NCBI GenBank assembly: GCA_012934845.2
Contig: WNNJ02001377.1
Coordinates: 22,386-86,385 of the forward strand
Reading direction: 5' to 3'
Length of the DNA stretch: 64,000 bases
Origin: Pomphorhynchus laevis
Lineage: Eukaryota > Acanthocephala > Palaeacanthocephala > Echinorhynchida > Pomphorhynchidae
A program made the position numbers and the translations under genes. Below the pieces are notes generated by a model. The model was given only the letters and a program-made list of their open reading frames with translations, ran no database searches and was not told where the DNA came from. Shown one piece after another: positions 11,618 to 21,073 of this stretch (its first letter is position 1; each line of letters begins with the position of its first letter).

Positions 11618-12075
11618 GTGGAGTATATGGTTATTATATATAGTTTGCTATCTGTATAGTCATCAAAGTCAAAACATTTAATTAAAAATTGATTAAATGA
11701 CTGAATTGGTATCCTGCAATTCGTTCAAATGTACCATTTTACAAAGTTTTAATTAAAATTTAATTTTAAATTTAAATCATCGACACTTTCATATAAGTAA
11801 ACCAACTGGCAGCAGATCAGTTAGTTTTAATTAGTTACATCATCATAAACATCAAGTCGTAATTATGATAGAACTGTATGACGTTGATGATTCTAAAACT
11901 AAAATGATGTATTAGTAATTGTCTGAATTACACGAATACGTCCGATGAATTTATGGACAAATACTTCACAAAATTAATAATAAATAATAAACTTGAATCG
12001 TATAATTTGCAACGAACATGCAAATGCGGCATATCACTTACTGCTTGAACTTGGTGGAGAGGTGGTTGTTGTCAG
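11618..12075. repeat. Third copy of the Thr-rich locus 3' flank, spacer inverted
   Basis: 11618-11866 is the reverse complement of the spacer 14501-14752. 11866-12075 is a direct copy of 14758-14950, ending in the splice-donor-like GTAAGT (minus strand) and the end of the Thr-rich exon. The spacer therefore has opposite orientations at the two loci. Confidence 0.75.
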
Positions 12076-13329
12076 TTTCTATGGGTAACCTTTTCCTCCA
12101 GGACATGCATGGTATACCCATACATTGATTACCCACTGTGTCTAACCCAGCTGATATACCTAGTCGCTGGTAGATTAACTGTCTTTTTCCCCTTTTTGCT
12201 TGTTTCTTCCACTTGATATCACAGCTATTTCCCACGTAGCTACGTGTCTTCCGTGTCGATATTATATACCTAGAATCACACGCGATGTCCTTTCGTCTGA
12301 CAGTCGAAAGGCGAGTGGAATATATTTCAAGAAAAAGCAGCGGTGTTTCCTCCGTTTGTATCAAGATGCTTGCACGAATGGTTTGGGAGCATTTCAGAGT
12401 ATTTATAGTCTCCGAAAAAGACACGTGACTACGTGTGGGAAAGTAGCTGTGCTCCCGTGCAAAGCATGTATAATAGAAAGACATTGAAAGATATATTGAA
12501 ATATATGCAATCAAATTAAAAAGAGAATACAGTAGATCATGAGATTCAGTCATTAGCCAAAAGAATCCTGACAAGAATTGCAATTGCTTAACTCATCATG
12601 TTTAACACAACTCTAATGTTGTATTAGATCAAATGACTTGAGTTGCGGTTTAAGTATTTTATAAAGATGTATCTTATTCAAAAAAACCAATATTATCTTC
12701 TAGCAAGGTAAAAGAAATAATATCCCATCATTGTATGTATAAAACATGTGACCTTAATAGAGGTTATCCTGTCGTAGGATGTGCACCTGCTTAGTTATGA
12801 TATATTAAGTCATTTATTTCAATCGCACTTAACGATACCATAATAAAGGTTGATTCAGATAGTGACTAGGGAATGGTATATAGTAAGCTTTAGAACTATA
12901 GGGAGTGAGCATCTCAGTCAAATAGAACCCCTACCAGTCCGCAAGTATACTATATACCTTATAGTTACTTCAATTCACCCAGGGTTTGCCTATTCGTCGA
13001 TACAGATTGATCTCTTGACCCCAGTCTTATCAACAAGCCGTTTCCTAAGTTTCAATCAGCACTCCTATTTCCTAAACTATCGTATATCCTTTAAAAAAAA
13101 ACTCTTCTACTGCTACTTCAAGAAAGAAGATAAAAATAGAAATACAAATTTTTATTTTTCTTATAAACAAAAAACGCTTCATGTTTTCTTTTTGTTCTGC
13201 GTTTTTAGGTTTCTTATCGTGTTGTCCTTGAAACTGTTACTAGAATTCGAGAAGTAAGGAATCAGTTGGAATGTAGTTCTGTTCAAATCCAAGACGACCC
13301 GCCGTGCGTACTCAAGCTCAGGTCCAGTT
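12076..13329. other. Unassigned region with inverted repeats
   Basis: No convincing gene: the 135-residue frame at 12850-13257 is of low-complexity composition and matches nothing I know. Two palindromic signals are visible. CACGTAGCTACGTG lies near 12233. GGTATATAGTA (12875-12885) pairs with TACTATATACC (12948-12958). About 12340-12380 resembles the head of the Thr-rich locus (13795-13840). Confidence 0.4.
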
Positions 13330-13722
13330 ACTATCGGCAGCTGCGGTGCAATTGTATGTCAGCTGTGGGTGACCGCCATGTAGATGGTCACCACACGGCA
13401 GAATAGAGTCTGGAACCATTCTTGCTGTACATATGCTAGAAGTTGATCATCAGACATACTTCATAGAATTTCTAGGTACGCGCTTAGCCCGTGCACAACC
13501 CTGGGCTTACCCCTGTTGTTTGAAAGTGCCAGGTCAAACTTCGGCATTAGTTCCTTAATTTAATCTAAGGAAAATTCATTGCTAGAGACAGATGCCATAG
13601 TAACATCGATGGTGGTGGCGGCTTTATCATTAGCTTGCAATTCGTGAACTTGCCGCTCCAGCCGTTGCATTGCAGCCTTAATCTGCTGGAAAAACTCGTT
13701 GTCAGGCTGCATACTTTGGTCC
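13330..13722 (-). pseudogene. Possible gag-like fossil
   Basis: Read right to left from an ATG at 13722: a short Gln/Glu-rich coiled-coil head (FFQQIKAAMQRLERQVHEL), then an interrupted frame. A head like this is seen in gag proteins of some LTR retroelements, but also in unrelated proteins. It looks old and broken. No terminal repeats were found. The family is not certain. Confidence 0.25.
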
Positions 13723-13819
13723 ATAAAATCGTATAATTTGAATCGTGCTTCCGTTGCTAATGTTCAGACTGTAAGTTCAAAAAATAAAACTTTGCTGTCT
13801 TTCCTCCGCTTGTATCACG

Positions 13820-14467
13820 ATGCTTGCACGATGCTTCCGAAACAGGTCCAGCAGTCTACTGTTTACCTTGATCACGATTCTGGATCGAATTATGATTTTA
13901 GTAGCCATATTAGTTGGATATGGTATTAGCTGGGTAAACACAGCAATACTGCCACCACCCACCAAAACGACACTTATGCCAGTATCATCCACGATAACCA
14001 CAAAACATGCATCTACAACGGCCAAGGCGATTACAACAATGACGATGTTAACTCAAGCATCTACAACGATTACATCAACTCAATCAACTACAACGGCAAC
14101 GGCGACTCCGAACATGGCGACATCAACGGCGACTACTCCAACTCCAAGAACTACAACGAATACATTAACTCAAGCATCTACCACAGCAACGGCGACTCCA
14201 ACCACAACTCAGATTACAACAATGACGATGTTAACACAATCACCTACAACGATTACTTCAACTCAATCAATTTCAACGTCACCGTCGACTCCAAACATGG
14301 CGACGTCAACGGCGACTTCTCCAACTCCAAGAACTACAATTACGACAACAGTGACAACAACTACAACCACCTCTCCACCAAGTGCAAGCAGTAAGTTATA
14401 TGCCGCATTCCATAAATTCATCGGACGTATTCGTGTAATTCAGACAATTACTAGTACATCATTTTAG
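13820..14467 (+). CDS. Thr-rich mucin-like protein with N-terminal membrane anchor
   Basis: 215 residues open. Residues 10-40 contain a hydrophobic segment (ITILDRIMILVAILVGYGI), like a signal anchor. About 150 residues made almost only of Thr, Ser, Ala and Pro follow, in two imperfect repeats (TPNMATSTATTPTPRT and a second copy). Such a tail suggests dense O-glycosylation at the cell surface or in a secretion; I do not recognise a named family. CAAGCAGTAAGT at 14388-14399 looks like a splice donor, so the coding part may end near 14393 and the last 25 residues may be intron. The exon exists in three copies (here, 15482-14941 minus, end piece near 12040-12075), the open one being this. Confidence 0.5.
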   Translation: MLARCFRNRSSSLLFTLITILDRIMILVAILVGYGISWVNTAILPPPTKTTLMPVSSTITTKHASTTAKAITTMTMLTQASTTITSTQSTTTATATPNMATSTATTPTPRTTTNTLTQASTTATATPTTTQITTMTMLTQSPTTITSTQSISTSPSTPNMATSTATSPTPRTTITTTVTTTTTTSPPSASSKLYAAFHKFIGRIRVIQTITSTSF

Positions 14468-15482
14468 TTTTAGAATCATCAACGTCATACAGTTCTATCA
14501 TAATTACGACTTGATGTTTATGATGATGTAACTAATTAGAACTAACTGACCTGCTGCCAGTTCGTTTACTTATATGAAAGTGTCGATGATTTAAATTTAA
14601 AATTAAATTTTAATTAAAAATTTGTAAAATGGTACATTTGAACGAATTGCAGGATACCAATTCAGTCATTTAATCAATTTTTATTAAATGTTTTGACTTT
14701 GATGACTATCCAAATAGCAAACTATATATAATAACCATATACTCCACCATTTGAACTGATAAAACTGTATGACGTTGATGATTCTTAAACTAAAATGATG
14801 TATTAGTAATTGTCTGAATTACACGAATACGTCCGATGAATTTATGGACAAATACTTCACAAAATTAATAATAAATAATAAACTTGAATTGTATAATTTG
14901 CAACGAACATGCAAATGCGGCATATCACTTACTGCTTGAACTTGGTGGATAGGTGGTTGTAGTTGTTGTCACTGTTGTCGTAATTGTAGTTCTTGGAGTT
15001 GGAGTAGTCGCCGTTGACGTCGCCATGTTTGGAGTCGACGGTGACGTTGAAATTGATTGAGTTGAAGTAATCGTTGTAGGTGATTGTGTTAACATCGTCA
15101 TTGTTGTAATCTGAGTTGTGGTTGGAGTCGCCGTTGCTGTGGTAGATGCTTGAGTTAATGTATTCGTTGTAGTTCTTGGAGTTGGAGTAGTCGCGGTTGA
15201 CGTCGCTATGTTCGGAGTCGCCGTTGCCGTTGTAGTTGATTGAGTTGATGTAATCGTTGTAGATGCTTGAGTTTACATCGTCATTGTTGTAATCGCCTTG
15301 ACCGTTGTAGATGCATGTTTTGTGGTTATCGTGGATGATACTGGTATAAGTGTCGTTTTGGTGGGTGGTGGCAGTATTGCTGTGTTTTCCCGGCTAATAC
15401 CAAATCTAACTAATATGGCTACTAAAATCATAATTAGATCCAGAATCGTGATCAAGGTATAAAGTAGACTGCTGGACCTGTT
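13840..15482. repeat. Large inverted duplication around the Thr-rich exon
   Basis: Left arm about 13840-14500, right arm about 14752-15482 (reverse complement), spacer about 14501-14752. Identity between arms is high. The left arm lacks about 70 bases present in the right arm and in the 11866-12075 copy (the stretch after ATGCCGCATT). Transcripts across it could form a hairpin more than 600 bp long. Confidence 0.85.
14941..15482 (-). pseudogene. Second copy of the Thr-rich exon
   Basis: Inverted copy of 13842-14395. The frame starts with the same anchor (ITILDLIMILVAILVRFGI at 15455) but stops after 60 residues (at about 15275, after TTMTM) before the repeats; the repeats follow out of frame. 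The donor-like GTAAGT is kept near 14933. So the exon was duplicated and this copy has decayed, or it is read from an alternative frame. Confidence 0.55.
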
Positions 15483-16069
15483 TCGGAATAGAGTTACTTA
15501 TAAAGCAGATATACTATAATCAACTTACATATCAGACCTTACTTTTGGCCTTGTACAAGCTTGTCTAGTTTTATATATTATTTTGTAAATAACGTAACTC
15601 TTATGCAAACTCGGTTAATTTTCAATTCATTCACGAGTTTTCCCCGTATTTATAGAAATTTCTTCAGCTAATATTTACTCTGTATCGACACAAGTACATG
15701 ATATATGCATAGATCATACACACAGCGCCTATTACCTGTACTTCTCTGAGTTAGTTGTTAGTTGCACTTTATTATAAAATTTTCAACACGAAAATAAAAT
15801 TCTCTATTCTTTTCGTTGGAAAATTTCATCGATTTTTTCAAATAGGGCAACCTATCGCGTACACAGTCTTCCTTACGGGAAGTGTGAGTAAAAATACTGT
15901 ATAAATCAATGGTGTGTTTTTTATCTATTATTCTATGAGCTGTTGCTCGTAGAAATAAAATAAAATAAAATACTCTAGCTTTTTAACTTACGAATCAAAT
16001 CAGATAACTGAGTATAAGTACTAAATATAAATTAAAAATAAGGATAAATATTCTACTCTTACAAATAAA
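15483..16069. other. Spacer with a LINE-like 3' tail and PLE relic
   Basis: GAGC-TGTT-GCTC (15937-15948) followed by (AAATA)n (15953-15970) resembles the 3' ends of LINEs E and F. ATCAAATCAGATAACTGAG near 15993 matches the Naiad-type end. No gene seen. Confidence 0.45.
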
Positions 16070-17045
16070 TAGCCACTGCTTGGCATTTGCTGGCGATGTG
16101 ACAGTCTGGTGCGATAGAATTTCAAACCACAGAGCCAGCGCCTACAGCACGATCTTCGCACAATATTTAATGGGAGTACTGCTACCGGTATGATCATGAA
16201 TGTAGACAAATGTGTCCATATGAAGCTTGGTAACGGTAAACCTAATATCGTGACTTCTATTTAGGATGTCAGAAGTTTCGATTTATATATGAACACAAAG
16301 ACCTTGGAATCATTTTGAATAACGATATCAAGACTCAACCGAATACTGATTATATCCATGGTAAAGCAATGAAGTCTCTGTATTGTATTAAGAACACATT
16401 TGCTAAGCTTAAGCCGAAACTATTCAAGCATCTATATTGCGCCTTAGTCTGCCGACACGTGTAGTATTGCATCACAACAACTTTCCCATCTACCAAAGCT
16501 GAAATGACGAAAATCGAGTCTATCCTGCGTAGAGAAAGCAAACTTTGTATTTGCTCACATTATTCTTACGCTGACCGTTTAGCTTGTTTAAAACTGCCTT
16601 CAATGCCTCAAAGGCTACTGATATTACACAAGACAAAGCCCGTAGGCTGTTTAGTCTGCTCACATAGAAAGATAGACAAACAATAATTAGATTTTGCAGC
16701 GATGTGGCTCTTGGTTCATGGTACGGAAGGTTTTCCATCATCTTGTTTACAATTACGCAATTCGAGTCACATAGGTCACTCTCTCGCGCTGTTTAAATTT
16801 GCCCACGGTAAAGTCACGAGTCTGAGTAAGCTTTCCCACCGCTTATTGAATATTTGGAATTTGTTACCTGAGGACCTTGCCAGTTCTACTAGCAATCGCC
16901 ACTTCAAAAAGCTGCTGTTGAAGTGGATTATCAATTTCACTTTGGATGCTTAGATCTATTTTGATATTTAATGTTTTGAAAACAAAATTTGTGAACAGTT
17001 GAAACAGCCATTTGCGGCTAGTAACTTGTAACCTATAATAATATA
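16070..17045 (+). mobile_element. LINE family D, copy 1 (3' fragment)
   Basis: Translation gives the RT thumb and tail in several frames: LAFAGDV near 16082, then LYCIKNTFAKLKP and ILRRESKLCICSHYSYADRL (16380-16580). These match the same order in copy 2 (52480-53010). The 3' end has AGCC-ATTTGC-GGCT (17006-17019) and an ATA-rich tail. It is 5'-truncated and has many stops. Confidence 0.7.
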
Positions 17046-17150
17046 ATATTATTTATTAGTTGAGAGAGTGAAGTAAAATATTTATTGAATCAAATTTTCA
17101 ATAGCCTACTGCTTTTATCTTCAAGAGTAAATGTTAAAAAATATTTTTAC
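17046..17150 (-). repeat. End repeat of the canonical PLE (left)
   Basis: Matches 22858-22985 directly: attatttattagt, GTGAAGTAAAATATTTATT, CAATAGCCTACTGC and GAGTAAATGTTA are shared. On the minus strand, AGCAGTAGGCT sits between a GAAGAT and a TTGAAAA, a hammerhead-like arrangement that lacks a stem I partner. Confidence 0.7.
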
Positions 17151-17338
17151 AATTCAAGTACTTGCAAAGCTGTCAACTACATACTTTGCTTGGCGTAGCA
17201 GAACAAAGACGTTAGTTGTACGTTTTACATTGCGCAGCGGATCAAATGACTAGATGTGCTCCTTATTAAAAATAACACAAAGGAAGAATATATATAAAAC
17301 AACGACCAAATCAATACAAAAAATGAAATTACAATTAT

Positions 17339-17660
17339 AAAATATTTGTTATTAATTCAATATCTGGTTTATTATTGGGCGTCAGTATATTTCTATTTTT
17401 GTGAATAAAATAAGCTTCTTGTATCTTTCTTTCTAAAGCGTTGTTTTCTACGGAAATAACTTGACTTTTTTAAAAATCTATTATATGGTTACTGTTCAAG
17501 GAGTGGTCTATTATAGCCCCAGATCCCGTTCCTATCTTAATCGAGTATCTATGTTGGTCAATACGCTTAGACAATCCTTGTCCTGATTGACCAATATAGA
17601 TCTTATTACAACCATCACAAGGAATTTTATATACAACACCATCCTTGTTAAAATTAGGTT
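17339..17660 (-). pseudogene. GIY-YIG endonuclease of the canonical PLE
   Basis: Minus-strand translation gives VVYKIPCDGCNKIYIGQSG, then LSKRIDQHRYSI, then DHSLNSNHIIDF and a Glu-containing helix (NNALERKIQEAYFI). This is a GIY-YIG nuclease with the VYKIPC start typical of PLE endonucleases. It would nick the target to prime reverse transcription. At least one stop lies inside. It is separated from its RT by the LINE C insertion. Confidence 0.8.
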
Positions 17661-17789
17661 ATCGTTTAAATATATTTTTTATTCTGGGCATTTTTTGATT
17701 ATATATGACAATGCTGGATTGCTATTTTTAGAAAGTTTAATGTGATTGATCGTTTTGCCGTTCCATTTATCATTAATAATAATACAATA

Positions 17790-20700
17790 ATTAATTTAAC
17801 GTGGCAAATGCGTGCAAAATGCACGCTTACATGACCACTAACAAACAAAAAAAAGAATATCAAAAGTCACAGATTAATTAGTTAATTGTTGAAATGGAAT
17901 TGGATTTGGCGTTTGAAGTACGGCATAGATGTTGATTGGCGGATATGAATAGGCAGTTGATTGCACAAGAGAGGAGCAGCCACAACGAAGGAGTGGAAGC
18001 CAAAAGAGGTAGAGTAGATTGGGACATGTAAAAGAAGGGAATTACGGGAACGCAGAGCACAATACACAGTACGAGAATTGTCGAGAAAAGGAAGGTTGAG
18101 AAATGAAAGGGTATGAGAAGTTATAAGGCGAAAAGCAATGATAAGAAGACGAATTTGAACACGACAATAAATGGTAGGCCAATCAAGAGAAACAAGATAG
18201 TGGGATGTATGATCAAAACGACGAAGACGGAGGAGAACTCGAACGGCAGCGTTGATGATGCGTTGTAAAGGAAGAAGAGTGGATTTAGGTGAGTTGGAAA
18301 ATAGACTAAGACAGTAATCAAGTCTTGAGAAAAGAAGAGAACATATGAGAGTCATACAAGAAGGGAAATCGATCAATCTACGAACTTGACGGAGATTGCG
18401 GAGTATCAAGGTAGATAAGCGTACGTTATCACTAACAAAAGGTTTAAGTGAAAGTCGGTTGTCGAAATGAAAGTCTAGGAAAACGAGATTATCAACGATA
18501 GGAAAAATTGTAGAATTTAGTGATACGGAAGGAGGTTCTACGCCGAAGCTTCGAGGTAGGATCCACATAATTTTAGATTTATCAGGATTCAGAGAAAGGC
18601 GAAGGGAAGAAAGATGATTGGAAATTGAGACAAGACAGCTGGAAACAGAAACACGAAGATCATGAATACGATAAGCAGGTGCGTGAGCATAGATGAGAAT
18701 GTCATCAGCATATTGCATAACATTGAAGTTAAATTTATGAGAAATCGAAGACAAGTCACCGAGAAGAAGAGAGAAATGCATAGGGCCTAATACGGAGCCT
18801 TGTGGAATACCGGTCGGGATAGATGAAGGATGGGAGAGAGAAGAGTTTGAATAGACGCGAAATGTACGGTTTGATAGATATGAAGAAAACCATGATACAG
18901 TGGGTAAAGAGAAGCCATAATCATGACGAAGGCGATGTAGAAGAATCGAGTGATCGACGATGTCAAAAGCAGACGATAGATCAAGAGAAACTATGACACT
19001 ACATAATTTATGATCGCGCGAGATGAGTAAGTCATTATAAACTTTAAGACATGCAATTTTAGTAGAGTAATTAGAGCGAAAAGCGGCTTGGAAGGGAGGA
19101 AACAAGTTAGAGGAAAAGAGATATGTATTAACTTGCTTGAGAACGAGACGCTCAAGGAGTTTAGAGAGGGTTGGGAGAAGTGAAATAGGACGGTACGAAG
19201 ATGGTAGTGAGGAGTCGATAGATTGCTTTTTGATGAGAGGACGAACAGTGGCGCATTTCCAGATGGAAGGAAATGTACGGCTACGGATGGACGAGTTGAA
19301 CAATGTGGTTAGGAAGGGTAAGATAGAGGAGCAGATATTTTTAAGCAAGTGAGTGGGAATTGGGTCAGAAGGAGAGGTTTTATTAGGTAATGACAGCAGA
19401 ACCGAAGAAACTTCATCAGACGAAACGGGAAGAAGGTAGAATAGTTCTGAGAGGGAAGTATTTAAAGAGAAGAGTGGGTACAAGTGGGCTATGGGGAGTA
19501 GGGAAAGTAAATTAGATAGCTTAGTTTGTAGATAAGAAGAAAATTCATCAGGATTTATATTACAAGGGGTAGATGATCGTGAAAGAATTGAGTTTAAGAT
19601 TTTCCAATGAGATTTTGAGTTGGAAGATGACTCGAGTTGATTTCGCCAAAAGATAGTACGTTTAGTACGTATAAGAATGAGATATGAACGGCTTTGAGAA
19701 AAGTGGGAATCACGAAGATTTGGAGGGAGTGAGTTGGGAGAACGTTTAAGAAAGCGTTTATACATACGAAAAGAGTGACGGAGTCGACGCTTAGAAAGAC
19801 TACAGTCAGAATCGAACCAGGGAGCATGGCGCAAGCGCTGAGAGCGTCGGAGTCGACTAGGCAGAAGTTTATTGATGATAGACATAAGTTCGGAATCAAA
19901 CAGAATGCAGAGATCATCGGGAGAGAGATAGTTAAGAGGAAGTGAAAAGAGTGAAGAATTGAGTAAGGCTGTGCAGAGAATAGGGATATCGAGAAGTTTC
20001 CAGGGTCGACTTAGTGTGGGTATTGGTGGAGGCGGAGAAGGCGGATGGGGACGAGTAAGAGTAAGAGTGACAAGGAAATGATCGGACAAACCGGGATCAG
20101 TAATTGACAAGGAAGTATAGTCATTGAAGCAGATAGGGACAGCAATGATGTCGAGAGCACCGCCGAGAATATGAGTTGGGCTTGTTGAAAGTAACTTATA
20201 GTTAAAATCGGAAAAAAGATTAGTTAAAGTGATAATGTCAGAGTCAGCCGGGCGATCAAGACGGATGTTAAAGTCACCGAGAACAAAAGAAGGAGTATAA
20301 GACAATGAACAGTAAGACATAATATCTGCAAGGTCGTTAAAGAAGATACGTGAGGTGGCAACTGAACCTGGAAGGTATACAATCACAAGTTCCAGAGGGA
20401 AAGGAGTTGATAATCTGCATATGAGTAATTCGAACGAGGTGTAACGGATGTTAACGTTAATTTTACGTAAAGACATTGGGTGACGAGCAATGGCAACTAT
20501 ACCGCCATGGCTAAAATCAGTAGATGTATGAGAGGCAATTGGACTAGCTGATTCAACTAAAGAACAACCAGAGCGACATAGACGACGAATAGCAAGATCG
20601 TCGGAGTCACAATGCCAGGATTCGGTAAAGCAGAGAATATCGATAGATAATTGATCGAAGATATCAAGGAGCATATCAGCTTTATGAAGAATGGAGCGAG

Positions 20701-20866
20701 TGTTTAATAGACTAAGACGAAAAGTATGCTTAGGAGCGAGATCGACTAGCGAAGAAGACAAGGGGGAGAGATGGGACGCCATCGAATTTGTTGGCCTTGT
20801 GTGTACAACGTGAAAATTTCCATTGATTTGACGTTTAGATAAGGATGACTCTGTATACCTATTAAT
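17790..20866 (-). mobile_element. LINE family C, copy 1 (L2/CR1-like), nested in PLE
   Basis: Runs from a 3' stem-loop (17801-17838) to near the palindrome 20867-20902. Both sides continue as PLE coding sequence: YIGIPYI on the right, DKWNGKTINHIKLS and GIY-YIG on the left. So this LINE landed in the PLE between RT and endonuclease. The RT and tail are of the L2 branch of the CR1 group. It is the most intact LINE ORF in the window and probably the youngest insertion. Confidence 0.8.
17801..17838 (-). promoter_or_regulatory. 3' stem-loop of LINE C
   Basis: In sense, GTGG ... GCGTGC-loop-GCACGC ... CCAC. The same stems occur at the 3' ends of copies 2 (36909-36946) and 3 (50387-50423) while the loop differs (ATTTT, TGCTG, TCAG). 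In L2/CR1-type LINEs a 3' stem-loop is what the RT recognises. Confidence 0.7.
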
Positions 20867-21073
20867 ATAGGTATACCCTATATTAATATAGGGTATACCT
20901 ATGTATTTTGTTTCAAGCTTTGGGCTTATCATTTTTGCCCTAGTACTATTTCCCATAAAATATGATTTGTTGATAGCCCTAGTCGGATATCCACTACTTA
21001 TAAGACTTCTCTGAATTACATCATGCCTTATCGATTTGAGATAGACACTAGAACAGATTGGCTTTGATCTCAA
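17882..21073 (-). CDS. LINE C ORF2: endonuclease-RT, fused in frame to PLE RT thumb
   Basis: 1063 residues open. Residues 1-65 are PLE thumb sequence (SGYPTRAINKS, KYIGIPYIN), read through the insertion point. The LINE protein itself probably starts at Met98 (20782). APE endonuclease about 118-340: FTESWH at 149-154, LGDFNIRLD at 265-273, SDH at 330-332. RT about 560-880: SYRPISLLPTLSKLLERLV, LDLSSAFDIVDH 697-708, GIPQGSVLGP 755-764, YADDILIY 788-795. The tail has SLLFSRLDYCLSLFSNSPKST and ends with VAAPLLCNQLPIHIRQSTS, as in L2 elements. All catalytic motifs are present, so ORF2 could be active; no ORF1 is seen, which some L2-like LINEs also lack. Confidence 0.85.
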   Translation of the reverse strand: MRSKPICSSVYLKSIRHDVIQRSLISSGYPTRAINKSYFMGNSTRAKMISPKLETKYIGIPYINIGYTYINRYTESSLSKRQINGNFHVVHTRPTNSMASHLSPLSSSLVDLAPKHTFRLSLLNTRSILHKADMLLDIFDQLSIDILCFTESWHCDSDDLAIRRLCRSGCSLVESASPIASHTSTDFSHGGIVAIARHPMSLRKINVNIRYTSFELLICRLSTPFPLELVIVYLPGSVATSRIFFNDLADIMSYCSLSYTPSFVLGDFNIRLDRPADSDIITLTNLFSDFNYKLLSTSPTHILGGALDIIAVPICFNDYTSLSITDPGLSDHFLVTLTLTRPHPPSPPPPIPTLSRPWKLLDIPILCTALLNSSLFSLPLNYLSPDDLCILFDSELMSIINKLLPSRLRRSQRLRHAPWFDSDCSLSKRRLRHSFRMYKRFLKRSPNSLPPNLRDSHFSQSRSYLILIRTKRTIFWRNQLESSSNSKSHWKILNSILSRSSTPCNINPDEFSSYLQTKLSNLLSLLPIAHLYPLFSLNTSLSELFYLLPVSSDEVSSVLLSLPNKTSPSDPIPTHLLKNICSSILPFLTTLFNSSIRSRTFPSIWKCATVRPLIKKQSIDSSLPSSYRPISLLPTLSKLLERLVLKQVNTYLFSSNLFPPFQAAFRSNYSTKIACLKVYNDLLISRDHKLCSVIVSLDLSSAFDIVDHSILLHRLRHDYGFSLPTVSWFSSYLSNRTFRVYSNSSLSHPSSIPTGIPQGSVLGPMHFSLLLGDLSSISHKFNFNVMQYADDILIYAHAPAYRIHDLRVSVSSCLVSISNHLSSLRLSLNPDKSKIMWILPRSFGVEPPSVSLNSTIFPIVDNLVFLDFHFDNRLSLKPFVSDNVRLSTLILRNLRQVRRLIDFPSCMTLICSLLFSRLDYCLSLFSNSPKSTLLPLQRIINAAVRVLLRLRRFDHTSHYLVSLDWPTIYCRVQIRLLIIAFRLITSHTLSFLNLPFLDNSRTVYCALRSRNSLLLHVPIYSTSFGFHSFVVAAPLLCNQLPIHIRQSTSMPYFKRQIQFHFNN
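20867..20902. repeat. 36-bp perfect palindrome at the LINE C 5' junction
   Basis: Arms ATAGGTATACCCTATATT and its exact complement, no loop. A further arm GTATACCTA (20853-20861) can pair with TAGGTATAC (20868-20876). The right part encodes YIGIPYI of the PLE. Confidence 0.9.

Noticed and set aside
12038-12583. 181-residue minus-strand ORF as a gene
   Set aside because: Composition and content show no domain, and it overlaps the known end of a Thr-rich exon copy in another frame.
12850-13257. 135-residue plus-strand ORF
   Set aside because: Phe/Lys-rich AT-driven frame with no family features.
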